A stretch of DNA of 64,000 nucleotides from Bacteroidota bacterium (GTDB lineage: Bacteria; Bacteroidota; Bacteroidia; Bacteroidales; Paludibacteraceae), in assembly GCA_023459355.1 (NCBI GenBank), contig JAEWUM010000003.1:67891-131890 (forward strand). The letters are read 5' to 3'. Below the pieces are notes generated by a model that saw only the letters and a list, made by a program, of their open reading frames with translations, was not told the DNA's origin and made no database searches. Both the position numbers and the translations under genes were made by a program. Of the stretch, positions 27,941-37,026 are shown piece after piece; the first letter of the stretch is position 1, and every line of letters starts with the position of its first letter.

Positions 27941-29137
27941 ATGACCCGTTTTTCAACTTCCATAAATAGTCTGCGCACTTCAGAAATCCGCGATTTAATG
28001 AGTTTGGCCAATAAGCCAGGTATGATTTTATTCTCAGGTGGAATGCCCGACAACAACCTGTTTCCGCTGCATCAGATTGATGAGATATACAATAACCTGA
28101 CGGAAAAGGAAAAGCAAATCGCCATGCAATACGGTCCGACCAGTGGCATACCCGAGCTACTCAATTCATTAAAAGCATTTCTGAGAAAAAAAAGATTACC
28201 GGTTGATGAAAACAAACTCATGATCACCACCGGTTCCCTGCAAGCTATCAACATATTAGCAAAAGCCTTTATTGATCCGGGCGACACCATCATCGTAGAG
28301 AATCCATGTTTTATCGGTGCCATCTCCGCGTTCAAATCCTATCAGGCAGATATTGTTTCCGTGCCACTCAGCTCTGACGGCATCGATTTGGAAAAATTGA
28401 AAGCAGCCCTGGCTAACGCGAAACAAAAGCCTAAATTTGTGTATCTGACCCCTAATTTCCATAATCCTGCGGGGACATTATATACATTAGAAAAGAAAAA
28501 GGCATTGATAGAAATCCTTTCAGGTCAGAACATCCCGCTGATTGAAGACGATGCCTACAGTGATTTGTGGTATTACGAAGCAGACAAGGAGCACCTCACC
28601 ACCATCAAGGAAATGAATCCTGCCGGTATTGAAGTATGTTATACCGGTTCATTTTCGAAGATTCTGGGACCGGGTTTACGCCTTGGCTGGATGATGGTAC
28701 CGGAACACATTTATCAGAAATGTGAGTTAATCAAGCAGGCGGTTGATGCCTGTTCGCCCAGTTTCACGCAGATGCTGGCTCATAAATTCGTAGAATCAGG
28801 AGCTGTTTATAACTATATTGATGCAGTTCGGGTACAATACAAGGAGCGTGCGGAAGCGATGGTAATCGCCCTGCAAAAACACCTGCCCGAAGGCGTTACC
28901 TTCACCGCACCACGCGGAGGTTTTTACATCTGGTTGCAATTGCCCGAAGGCATCGATTCAACAGAAATACTTAAAAAAGCCATTGAAAAAGGCGTGGTTT
29001 TCGTATCTGGAAAGACATTCGACCCGCATGGCAAGATCAACAACACCATGCGCTTGTCGTTCTGTAATACGTCCGTTGAGAAAATCAACGAGGGGATACC
29101 TTTGGTGGCCGAGGCGATAAAATCTTTCTTGATTTAA
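27941..29137 (+). CDS. PLP-dependent aminotransferase, class I (aromatic/2-aminoadipate type)
   Basis: The 398-residue fold-type I enzyme has the PLP lysine in GSFSKILGPGLRLGW and the conserved EDDAYSDLWYY and TPNFHNPAGTLY. It most resembles 2-aminoadipate/aromatic transaminases of the MocR-related subgroup. At the end of the iorAB-paaK set it would make the aryl pyruvate that IorAB oxidises (inference from context). Its last 53 bp overlap the convergent GH43 gene. Confidence 0.92.
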   Translation: MTRFSTSINSLRTSEIRDLMSLANKPGMILFSGGMPDNNLFPLHQIDEIYNNLTEKEKQIAMQYGPTSGIPELLNSLKAFLRKKRLPVDENKLMITTGSLQAINILAKAFIDPGDTIIVENPCFIGAISAFKSYQADIVSVPLSSDGIDLEKLKAALANAKQKPKFVYLTPNFHNPAGTLYTLEKKKALIEILSGQNIPLIEDDAYSDLWYYEADKEHLTTIKEMNPAGIEVCYTGSFSKILGPGLRLGWMMVPEHIYQKCELIKQAVDACSPSFTQMLAHKFVESGAVYNYIDAVRVQYKERAEAMVIALQKHLPEGVTFTAPRGGFYIWLQLPEGIDSTEILKKAIEKGVVFVSGKTFDPHGKINNTMRLSFCNTSVEKINEGIPLVAEAIKSFLI

Positions 29138-30095
29138 CACCCTCAAAAGTAATCTTCACGGGATTTATAAATCCATTTTCATCAAAGGTCATTTTATCTA
29201 CACATGTGACCCGGTGATCACGTTCGGTTACATTGATCGGGCGACGGTGATACACGATATAATAATCGTCGGAACCGGGCACATGCATGACAGAATGATG
29301 TCCGGCACCGGTAGCTACTTTAGGATCTTGTTCCAGGATCTTTCCGATGCGTTTAAACGGACCGAAAGGAGAATCGGCAATGGCATAAGCAACCGAATAA
29401 TCCGGTCCGCCCCAACCGCCTTCACTCCACATAAAATAATACTTACCGTTTTTGATAAACATAAACGGACCTTCAACGTAACCTTGTGGTGTAACTTCTT
29501 TATACATTTCCCCATCATCGAAAGGAACCAACGCGGTGAAATCTTCGTTTAACTTCACAACATTGCAATGTCCCCAACCACCATAATACATGTAATGTAT
29601 ACCATCCTTATCTTTGAAAACAAACTGGTCGATAGGTTGAGCACCGTTCACAATTTGATTAATTAATGGCTTACCCAATAAGTCCTTGTAAGGTCCCTGC
29701 GGACGATCAGCCACCGCAACTCCAATACCGCCGGTTTCTCCTTCGTGCACATCATTCGCGGCAAAAAAGAAATAGTATTTGTTGTTATTCCGGATTACTG
29801 AAGGCGCCCACATGGCAATCTTTGCCCACTTAACTTCAGCCGTATCAATTATATTCGGATGCCTGGTCCAGTTAACCAAATCTTTCGATGAAAAACAATC
29901 AAAGAAAGTTTGTTTTTCGTATTTATCACTCGTTGTCGGATAAATCCAATAGGTGTCATCATATATGATTCCCTCGGGATCGGCATACCATCCCTCAAAA
30001 ACAGGATTTCCGCTCATCTTCTTCTGACCCGGCACCTCAAACGAAACAATTAACAATACAACTACCAGCAAACAGATTTTCAATAATTTATCCAT
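29085..30095 (-). CDS. Glycoside hydrolase family 43 protein, secreted
   Basis: The 336-residue product has a signal peptide and a five-bladed propeller with the GH43 acidic triad in WYADPEGIIYDDTYW (Asp), GAQPIDQFVFKD (Asp) and GYVEGPFMFIKNGKYYFMWS (Glu). GH43 enzymes act mainly on arabino- and xylo-sugars; the target cannot be told. The C-terminus KSRKILSPRPPKVSPR runs 53 bp into the aminotransferase gene and looks non-native, as if the normal stop was lost. Start at 30095; a Met three codons earlier (30104) is possible. Confidence 0.9.
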   Translation of the reverse strand: MDKLLKICLLVVVLLIVSFEVPGQKKMSGNPVFEGWYADPEGIIYDDTYWIYPTTSDKYEKQTFFDCFSSKDLVNWTRHPNIIDTAEVKWAKIAMWAPSVIRNNNKYYFFFAANDVHEGETGGIGVAVADRPQGPYKDLLGKPLINQIVNGAQPIDQFVFKDKDGIHYMYYGGWGHCNVVKLNEDFTALVPFDDGEMYKEVTPQGYVEGPFMFIKNGKYYFMWSEGGWGGPDYSVAYAIADSPFGPFKRIGKILEQDPKVATGAGHHSVMHVPGSDDYYIVYHRRPINVTERDHRVTCVDKMTFDENGFINPVKITFEGVKSRKILSPRPPKVSPR

Positions 30096-30109
30096 ACTAA
30101 ACATGTTTT

Positions 30110-30916
30110 TTATAATTTAATCCCATTAAAATGTTCGCAAAGTGCATTCTGCAACTCCGGGGCTCCAATGCAAGATGTAGTTGCCAGTACTTCCCCATCA
30201 GTTGCATTCGCAGTGATAACTGAACAAACATTTAAATTCTCAATTGCAATTCCTGTTAAAGGGTTGATGATATGACGATAATCTGACTTATTTCCAGAAC
30301 TTGTTAAACACTCATTCACCAGTATTACATACTCATTATCTTTTCCCGGCACATTCACCTTCCACCCTTCCCCATTGGGATGATTTCCAAGTGCAAGAAT
30401 TGAACTATTGCCCATATTAACGAGCGCATCATTACATTGATTTTCCTGCAGAATATCTTTTACCTTATCCAGCGCATATCCCTTGATGTAACCATTTAAA
30501 TCAATTTGTACATCCGGATGTTTAAAATACACGGTTTTCAGCTCTGGATCAAGTTCAATCTCATTAATTCCATCTTTGTGATTATTCAAAGAATTTACCG
30601 TAACATCGAAAAGACCTGCACTGATCCGGTTGTAATTGATACACTGTTCTATCATGGCAAACCATTCATCAGAAACCGGAAGAGGCTCAACAGCAGCCAG
30701 CCGGTTGATCAGGCTGATTGCGCTTTGCGGATTGAACCGGTCGGCCATGAGTTCTATCCGGTTTATTTCCACGTAGATTTTCTCAGTCAGCTCCAGTGCA
30801 TGCTGCTCATCGAGTCTGCACAGCGCGATATCTATACGGGTGTGCATGGCCTGAAACCATCCGTAAAAAACAGATTGTCGCGAATCGATTTGCTTGTATA
30901 AATGCTGAAAATGCAT
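30110..30916 (-). CDS. ApbE-like FAD:protein FMN transferase
   Basis: The 268-residue protein resembles ApbE, which attaches FMN to a Thr of target proteins. It has an ApbE-type core: ISAGLFDVTVNSL, VQIDLNGYIKGYALDKV, and TSSGNKSDYRHIINPLTG, followed by ITANATDGEVLATT. It lacks the signal peptide or lipobox usual in ApbE, and the usual SGDYxR-type motif has changed to SGNKSDYR. In Bacteroidetes sugar clusters such a gene often sits by Gfo/Idh and DUF1080 genes. A GTG start at 30949 is an alternative. Confidence 0.85.
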   Translation of the reverse strand: MHFQHLYKQIDSRQSVFYGWFQAMHTRIDIALCRLDEQHALELTEKIYVEINRIELMADRFNPQSAISLINRLAAVEPLPVSDEWFAMIEQCINYNRISAGLFDVTVNSLNNHKDGINEIELDPELKTVYFKHPDVQIDLNGYIKGYALDKVKDILQENQCNDALVNMGNSSILALGNHPNGEGWKVNVPGKDNEYVILVNECLTSSGNKSDYRHIINPLTGIAIENLNVCSVITANATDGEVLATTSCIGAPELQNALCEHFNGIKL

Positions 30917-30968
30917 GGATTGAACAACAGGAAGTGCTGTTACAAACACTTCCTGTCAGATTGTCTGA

Positions 30969-32321
30969 TTATTCTAACTCTTTGATTTTGATGTTCTGGA
31001 ACCAAACTTCATCACCATGATCCTGCAACAGGATGTGTCCGGTTTCCGCATTTCCGAAACCTTCCCATACTTTGTATTTACTGTAGGCGACAAGCGCATC
31101 CCACATTTGGTTGTTACGCTCATATTCAACTACTTTCACTCCATTCAGCCAATGCTCAACATGATTTCCCTTAACAACAATTCTGGCTGTATTAAAGAAA
31201 CCACCACGGTAGGGCTTGTTAGGCGCTGCCGGAATTAAGTCATATAAAGAACCTAATTTTCGGTTGCCTCCAACACCCAGTTTGGCATCAGGATGCTTGT
31301 TGTCGTCAAGAATCTGGAATTCGCATCCGATAGAGGAACCGGCTCCTTTATTCAATTCGGTGTCGACAAAGTATTTAATTCCGCTGTTAGCTCCCGGAGT
31401 AATTTTAAAATCTACCGTAAGCTCAAAATTCTTATACTTCTTAGTGGTCACGATATCACCGCCATTGGTCGATTCACCTCCATCCGATTTTATCACTTTC
31501 AGCACACCATTATCCACAACCCATCCTTTTTCGGGGAAAGACTTCAATTTAGCACCTCTCCATCCGTTTGTTGTTTTACCATCCCAAAGCAATTCCCAAC
31601 CTTCCGCTTTTTCTTTGTCAGAAATGGTATTCGGGATGCAATTCTTTTGCGGGGCAGCTTTGGCCTCCGGTGTTTTTACATTTTCGAGATCGGTGGTACA
31701 AATGCGGATATTTCTCCATGCAATAATTTTCCCTTCCTGGCTGATATCTTTGATTCCATGTACCTGTAAGGCGATGAAACCGGATGCTGTTACGTCATCG
31801 AGGATATTGGCACAAGGCACATCATTCACCCAGGTTCTTAGGCTATTACCGATGGCTTCAATCCTCGCTTTATTCCATTCCCCTATTTTAAATGCTTGTT
31901 GCGCCTCCGGATATTGGGTCAAGTCGTACAACCACCCCCTGCGTGACTCATCATAAATACCTCCTGTCCAGGCTCTTTTCGACGCATCGATTTCGAACTG
32001 ATATCCATGAACCCGTCCGTTTTGATAGGCCGGATCAGAAAGAGAACGAAACTGAACACCAGAGTTAATTTCATCATTGGTTTTAAATTCAAATTCAAGA
32101 ATAAAATCACCATAAGTCTTCTTTGTCGCTAAAAAAGTGTTTGGTGTATTCATCTTGCTGATGCCTACAATGGCTCCATCTTCAATTTTATATTCAGCTG
32201 TACCATTTATTTTAGTCCAGTTTTTAAGGTTCTTCCCATTAAAAAGATTTTCCCATTTAGGCTGAGCATTTGTCGTTAACGTTAAAGATGCGATTACAGT
32301 TAGTAAAATAAACTTCTTCAT
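30969..32321 (-). CDS. Tandem DUF1080 protein (3-keto-disaccharide hydrolase type)
   Basis: The 450-residue secreted protein has a signal peptide (MKKFILLTVIASLTLTTNAQ) and two concanavalin-like DUF1080 domains: the first begins WENLFNGKNLKNWTKI, the second WELLWDGKTTNGWRGAK. Members of this family are known to cleave 3-keto-glycosides, products of Gfo/Idh/MocA dehydrogenases. The two oxidoreductases immediately upstream make that role likely here. Overlaps the preceding 81-residue gene by 8 bp if the earliest Met (32330) is used. Confidence 0.9.
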   Translation of the reverse strand: MKKFILLTVIASLTLTTNAQPKWENLFNGKNLKNWTKINGTAEYKIEDGAIVGISKMNTPNTFLATKKTYGDFILEFEFKTNDEINSGVQFRSLSDPAYQNGRVHGYQFEIDASKRAWTGGIYDESRRGWLYDLTQYPEAQQAFKIGEWNKARIEAIGNSLRTWVNDVPCANILDDVTASGFIALQVHGIKDISQEGKIIAWRNIRICTTDLENVKTPEAKAAPQKNCIPNTISDKEKAEGWELLWDGKTTNGWRGAKLKSFPEKGWVVDNGVLKVIKSDGGESTNGGDIVTTKKYKNFELTVDFKITPGANSGIKYFVDTELNKGAGSSIGCEFQILDDNKHPDAKLGVGGNRKLGSLYDLIPAAPNKPYRGGFFNTARIVVKGNHVEHWLNGVKVVEYERNNQMWDALVAYSKYKVWEGFGNAETGHILLQDHGDEVWFQNIKIKELE

Positions 32322-32322
32322 A

Positions 32323-32568
32323 TTATTCATTATTTTTTGATTTAACCAGTTTCTTTATCAAATAAAAAATTGCCCTCAGGAAACTCCAGGCAATATATAG
32401 TACGACTGAAAAGATAAACACATAACCCAACTGGGTTAATAATTCAACAAACGACGTTTGATAGGCAATTATCGCGTACAAATTGAGCAAGTTTGCCACT
32501 ACAAAGCAAATCGCCAGGGTTATCAATTCAATCCTGATTCTTTTTGAGCTTATTACAATGTCTTTCAT
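32323..32568 (-). CDS. Small two-segment membrane protein of the Gfo/Idh-DUF1080 cluster
   Basis: The 81-residue product has two hydrophobic segments, about 15-36 (ELITLAICFVVANLLNLYAIIA) and 42-66 (LLTQLGYVFIFSVVLYIAWSFL), and a basic C-terminus. It overlaps the upstream oxidoreductase stop by 1 bp and nearly touches the DUF1080 gene, so it belongs to the operon. I have no family name or function for it. Confidence 0.8.
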   Translation of the reverse strand: MKDIVISSKRIRIELITLAICFVVANLLNLYAIIAYQTSFVELLTQLGYVFIFSVVLYIAWSFLRAIFYLIKKLVKSKNNE

Positions 32569-33833
32569 CAGCCGGTTTTTTTATGATTCAGATAATTTAA
32601 TTTATAAGCATCCGGGAAAGGCACAATCTGCTCTTTTTCAATCGCTTCGTGTCCCAATAAACACAAGGCGCTCGCGTAATAACCTTCTTCAGCAATTTTC
32701 TCCGGTTGTTTTCCGGTAATCACCGCTTCCACAAAAGCATCAAGCATCAAAGAGGTTCCATCTGATGTTGGTTTCTCTCCAATAATATATTCTCCTTTGT
32801 TCACGTTCGCGGTTTCAGGCGCCCAGCTCGTTCCGGCAAAAGGCAGTGAATCAAACAAACTGTTCTCGATGTCGTTGATTAACTGAAGAAAACCGGGAGC
32901 CGGTTCAACATTTTCAAAGTAATACTTACCTTTTTCAGGTTCAACAGTTCCGAGATTCCCCAGGATTTGCTCTTCCAGTCCGTAAAACTTATTGGAAATA
33001 ACCGATTCGAAATTCAGTTTAACACCATTGTCGAACACATAAATACAGGACACATTATCATACACTTCCCGGCCGTCTTTCCAATGTGTTATAGCGCCAT
33101 GACCCATCACTTTGTCAGGAATATTCTGCATGGCCCATGTTCCAATCTGAATCTGGTGACAGGCCAGTTCAGTCATCAGGCCTTTCGAATATTCGTTGTA
33201 TAATCTCCAGTTGATATGCCTTTCGAGTTCCGGGGAAGGGACTGGTCGACGCCAGTCGTTGTTGCGGAACCAGAAGGTACGGATTGCTTCAATATCACCA
33301 AAAACACCCTGCTGCACCATTTCCATGGCACGGATATACCGCGGGTCGAACAAACGCTGCTGTCCGGCAAAAAAGACCTTACCCGTTTCACGATGTTTCT
33401 GATACATCTGGTAACAATCGGCAATGGTCATGGCCAGCGCTTTTTCGCAGAAAACATGTTTTCCCGCATCGAAAGCATCCATAGCAATCTGAAAGTGCGT
33501 ATTCAGCGGGGTAGCAATCAACACCGCATCCACCCGGCGGTCTTCCAGCAATTTGCGGTAATCCTTATAAACCGTTGCTTCCGGGTATAACTTTAAAGCG
33601 CCATCGATGGAAGGTTGATAAATATCACATAGCGCAACGACCTCAACTTTAGCATTTTTCTTCAGAAAACTCATCAGGAACTGACCGCGCGAACCGGGAC
33701 CGATAATTCCCAGTCGGGCAATTTCCTTTTTGGTGCTTTCAGTTTCCGAGAATGCCGACAGCCAGGGACTCGATGCCAGCATAACAGCGCCACCGGCCAT
33801 ACCCATATTTTTCAAAAAACTGCGTCTATCCAT
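32568..33833 (-). CDS. Gfo/Idh/MocA oxidoreductase, Tat-exported (gene 2)
   Basis: The 421-residue NAD(P)-dependent dehydrogenase starts with a twin-arginine signal (MDRRSFLKNMGMAGGAVMLA) and a Rossmann domain (RLGIIGPGSRGQFLM). The sugar-binding motif is FCEKALAMTIADCYQMY. Such secreted enzymes oxidise sugars, for example at C3 of glycosides. It shares 1 bp with the gene on either side and is predicted to work with the DUF1080 protein. Confidence 0.92.
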   Translation of the reverse strand: MDRRSFLKNMGMAGGAVMLASSPWLSAFSETESTKKEIARLGIIGPGSRGQFLMSFLKKNAKVEVVALCDIYQPSIDGALKLYPEATVYKDYRKLLEDRRVDAVLIATPLNTHFQIAMDAFDAGKHVFCEKALAMTIADCYQMYQKHRETGKVFFAGQQRLFDPRYIRAMEMVQQGVFGDIEAIRTFWFRNNDWRRPVPSPELERHINWRLYNEYSKGLMTELACHQIQIGTWAMQNIPDKVMGHGAITHWKDGREVYDNVSCIYVFDNGVKLNFESVISNKFYGLEEQILGNLGTVEPEKGKYYFENVEPAPGFLQLINDIENSLFDSLPFAGTSWAPETANVNKGEYIIGEKPTSDGTSLMLDAFVEAVITGKQPEKIAEEGYYASALCLLGHEAIEKEQIVPFPDAYKLNYLNHKKTG

Positions 33834-35251
33834 TATAATTTATAAAACTCTCCCCATCCTTTTCTGGGTGGTGTATCAACCAACATCTGGTTGGCTATTT
33901 TATTATTGGTTATTTTCTTTGTTTTCCGGTCGAATAAAAGCCTGGTATTCAGACGCTGCGCAATCACGCCGAGACAGAACACCTGACTAAGCGGACCGGC
34001 AATGTGGAACGGAGAACGGGTTTGCTCCTGTCCTTTACAGGCCAGCAGGAAGTTTTCAAAGTGATTGGACGGACTAACCGGCACTTCCGGCAGCTTTGAG
34101 GCCATATCTAATGCCTTTTCCTCCGGAATAATCGAAAGTGTGCTACCATGACTACCCCCCTTAAAGGTAAGTTCCTTGCTGTAAATGATTTTACCCGGAT
34201 TTAATTTCGATGGCTGAATCTGTCCGGTTGTTGGAGGTGGGATATTCGGGTCCAACTCCACATTGCCGTAACCTGCGGGAACAGGAGGAGTATTGTCAAT
34301 TCCATCGTACCAGGTAATGTCGCAAGCCGGCATATCACCCCTTTCCGGGAATTTAAACAGGATGGTAGATGAGTACGGGAAGAAAAACTTGTTATGTCCA
34401 TTGGCATACAACATATTAATCTCGGTCGGCAAACCCAAATCTAAGAATTCATGAGCCGTATCAATGATATGCGCACCCCAGTCGCCCAGCGCACCCATTC
34501 CGAAATCGTACCAGCAACGCCACTGACCGTTGATATAGTCGTGGTTGTAGTCGTGCCAGAACTCAGTCCCCAACCAGGTATCCCAGTCGAGCGTAGCCGG
34601 AACAGGTTCAGCAAACGGCATATTTTTCATGTTCGAGTCGAACGAATGCCAACGGCGCGGATTATTCATGTGGGCGGTAATTGCCGTTACATCTTTGATG
34701 ATGCCGGCCTCTTTCCATGCCTTAAACTGAAAATAATTCGCTTCCGAATGTCCCTGATTGCCCATTTGAGTTACCACGCCATACTTTTTAGCTCCCCGTA
34801 TCATCAGTTCCACTTCGTTGAAAGTATGTGCCATCGGCTTTTCAACAAAGACATGTTTACCCAGCGACATCGCGAGCATGGTGGACGGGAAATGACTGTG
34901 GTCAGGCGTTCCGATGCAAACCGCATCGATTTTATTAGCCATTTTGTCGAACATCAACCTGAAATCCTGATAGCGCGGAGCATCGGGGAACAGATTGATG
35001 ACATCCAGCGTATGCTTGGCTCCCATATCGGTATCACACAGGGCAACAATATTACAGTGTCCGGTTTTGTACAGACTCTTAATGATGTCGGCGCCCCGGT
35101 TACCAATGCCAATACAGGCTAGGTTTACTTTTTCGTTCGATGGAATTTTGCGGGGTTTAGGTTTGCCTTTTGCATCAGCAAACTGTAAATTACTAAGCAA
35201 CATAGTTCCTGCTAACAACGAACTGTTGCGAATAAAATTTCTTCTGTTCAT
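33833..35251 (-). CDS. Gfo/Idh/MocA oxidoreductase, Tat-exported (gene 1)
   Basis: The 472-residue product has a twin-arginine-like signal (MNRRNFIRNSSLLAGTMLLS), Rossmann motif LACIGIGNRGADIIKSLY and the Gfo/Idh lysine motif HVFVEKPMAHTFNEVE. It is a longer subtype than its neighbour. The start at 35251 puts the signal at the N-terminus. It is the first gene of the minus-strand sugar cluster and diverges from the glycerate-kinase-type gene. Confidence 0.92.
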   Translation of the reverse strand: MNRRNFIRNSSLLAGTMLLSNLQFADAKGKPKPRKIPSNEKVNLACIGIGNRGADIIKSLYKTGHCNIVALCDTDMGAKHTLDVINLFPDAPRYQDFRLMFDKMANKIDAVCIGTPDHSHFPSTMLAMSLGKHVFVEKPMAHTFNEVELMIRGAKKYGVVTQMGNQGHSEANYFQFKAWKEAGIIKDVTAITAHMNNPRRWHSFDSNMKNMPFAEPVPATLDWDTWLGTEFWHDYNHDYINGQWRCWYDFGMGALGDWGAHIIDTAHEFLDLGLPTEINMLYANGHNKFFFPYSSTILFKFPERGDMPACDITWYDGIDNTPPVPAGYGNVELDPNIPPPTTGQIQPSKLNPGKIIYSKELTFKGGSHGSTLSIIPEEKALDMASKLPEVPVSPSNHFENFLLACKGQEQTRSPFHIAGPLSQVFCLGVIAQRLNTRLLFDRKTKKITNNKIANQMLVDTPPRKGWGEFYKL

Positions 35252-35501
35252 GGTATTTAAGAATGTGGTTAATAATGGGATTTGCTGAAAGAAACCCATT
35301 TGATAAATACTGTACACAATGAGTTGCTAAAATTACTATAAAGAGCAGACATAAACGTTAAACTTTTTCCAAAAAAACTAAATTTAACAAAACCGTAACA
35401 AAAGGAAACAGTTTATCCGAGTGTTTATTTCACAGATATTTTACATCAACTTTTCTGTTATCTATTAAAAAATATGTAAGTTTGTGGCAAAGTTTTGAGC
35501 A
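35252..35501. promoter_or_regulatory. Divergent promoter region, with TAAGTTTG -7 box for the kinase gene
   Basis: TAAGTTTG at 35477-35484 fits the Bacteroidetes -7 consensus 17 bp before the start at 35502. The -33 region (TTTTCTG near 35451) is weak. No repeat family was seen in this gap. Confidence 0.5.
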
Positions 35502-36860
35502 ATGCCCGAGATCATTTCCATAGAAGAGCAGGCTGAAGCAATTTTTTTTGCAGGCGTTGACAGTGTTTTACCCAATAAACTGATACGCAATCAAATGCGC
35601 CTAATCGGTGATGTACTCACAATCTGTGGAGAACCTTATGACCTCCACAACATCCATCACATCTATGTAATCGGAGCCGGGAAAGCCGTTGCCCTGATGG
35701 CACAGGAAACAGAACTGGTTCTGGGTAATCGAATCACTGCCGGACACGTTGTCACAAAATATAACCATGGCGGCTGTAAACTTCAACATATTGGTCTTTC
35801 AGAGGCAGCTCATCCTGTGCCGGACAAAAACGGCCTGAATGCAACTGTAAAAATCTCGAAAATTGCCCTTGAAGCACAAGAAAACGATTTGGTTATTTGC
35901 CTGTTATCGGGAGGTGCCTCTGCACTGTTTGCCGACACTCCATCGGGAATCAGCATAGAAGATTTGCGTATAACCAATGAGTTGTTGATTAAATCGGGTG
36001 TATCGATTCGGGAAATTAACATCATCCGCAAACACCTATCAGACATCAAGGGGGGACAACTGGCCCAACTCATTCATCCGGCAAGCTGTGTCAGCCTGAT
36101 CTTATCTGACGTGGTTGGTGATCCGGTTGATATTATTGCATCCGGGCCGACTGCCCCAGACAATTCGGATTTTACAGAGGTATACGCCATCGTAAGAAAA
36201 TACAAACTCGACAAAACACTACCGGAAACAGTTATCAAACGCATGCTATTGGGCAGTGCCGGGTTGATTCCCGAAACACCGGATGTATTTCATCCTTGCT
36301 TTCAGAAAACGAGGAATTTTATCATCGGGAGCAATAAAATTGCACTTGAAGCATGCGCGACATTTGCAATAAAAAACGGATTCAGCACACATATCATCAC
36401 TGACAGCCTACAGGCAGATTACACACAGGTAGCAGATTTTATCCTCAAAACTATCACAAGTTTTCTCGCAAACAAAACAGCTGTCCTACCTCTTTGTTTG
36501 TTATTTGGCGGTGAACCTACAGTAAAAGTAAAAGGTAACGGATTGGGCGGAAGAAATCAACATCTGGCAGTGTATTTAGCAAATAAACTTTTAGACAAAC
36601 CGGGGATTACCATCTTATGTGCCGGTACAGATGGAAATGACGGCCCGACAGAGACTGCCGGTGCGGTGGTCAGTAGCAAGACATTGGAAACAGCACAATC
36701 AACAGGAACAGATATCTTTCAATACTTGGAACGGTATGATTCTTACCACTTCTTAAAAAAGGTTGGAGGTCGCATCGTAACAGGCCCCACGCGAACTAAC
36801 GTGATGGATATAATCGTCGTGTTAATAAATTTACACAAAAGACCGCACCATCCTGATTAG
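35502..36860 (+). CDS. Glycerate 2-kinase (DUF4147/MOFRL family)
   Basis: The 452-residue protein has the DUF4147 domain (IYVIGAGKAVALMAQ, LLSGGASALFADTPSG) and the MOFRL domain (LLFGGEPTVKVKGNGLGGRNQHLA). Members phosphorylate glycerate at C2 or were once called hydroxypyruvate reductases. Family members normally end shortly after TNVMDIIVVLI; here ten extra residues (NLHKRPHHPD) follow because the reading frame runs into unrelated DNA, see 36829. Confidence 0.9.
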   Translation: MPEIISIEEQAEAIFFAGVDSVLPNKLIRNQMRLIGDVLTICGEPYDLHNIHHIYVIGAGKAVALMAQETELVLGNRITAGHVVTKYNHGGCKLQHIGLSEAAHPVPDKNGLNATVKISKIALEAQENDLVICLLSGGASALFADTPSGISIEDLRITNELLIKSGVSIREINIIRKHLSDIKGGQLAQLIHPASCVSLILSDVVGDPVDIIASGPTAPDNSDFTEVYAIVRKYKLDKTLPETVIKRMLLGSAGLIPETPDVFHPCFQKTRNFIIGSNKIALEACATFAIKNGFSTHIITDSLQADYTQVADFILKTITSFLANKTAVLPLCLLFGGEPTVKVKGNGLGGRNQHLAVYLANKLLDKPGITILCAGTDGNDGPTETAGAVVSSKTLETAQSTGTDIFQYLERYDSYHFLKKVGGRIVTGPTRTNVMDIIVVLINLHKRPHHPD

Positions 36861-37026
36861 CGCTCCCGATACCCAGCTGGACATCAAAGTGTATAACTTG
36901 CCCGGTAACTTGATCCGCGAGGAAACAGGTTTTGGTAAGCACGCGATTAGTTTGGAGGGGATAGCGGGGAATGTTTTTATAGTAAAAGTGAATGGTAAGG
37001 GGGTGAAGGTGGTGGTGCCTTTTTGA
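36829..37026 (+). pseudogene. Remnant of a type IX secretion sorting domain
   Basis: A 65-codon open frame without a start codon reads ...ILISAPDTQLDIKVYNLPG, then ...GIAGNVFIVKVNGKGVKVVVPF and a stop. This is the typical C-terminal sorting (Por/T9SS) domain, with the closing KVNGKxxKVVV strand. The frame opens at a TAA at 36826 inside the 3' end of the kinase gene and is shifted against it. The rest of the secreted protein is missing, so a deletion fused the kinase gene to this tail. Confidence 0.8.
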
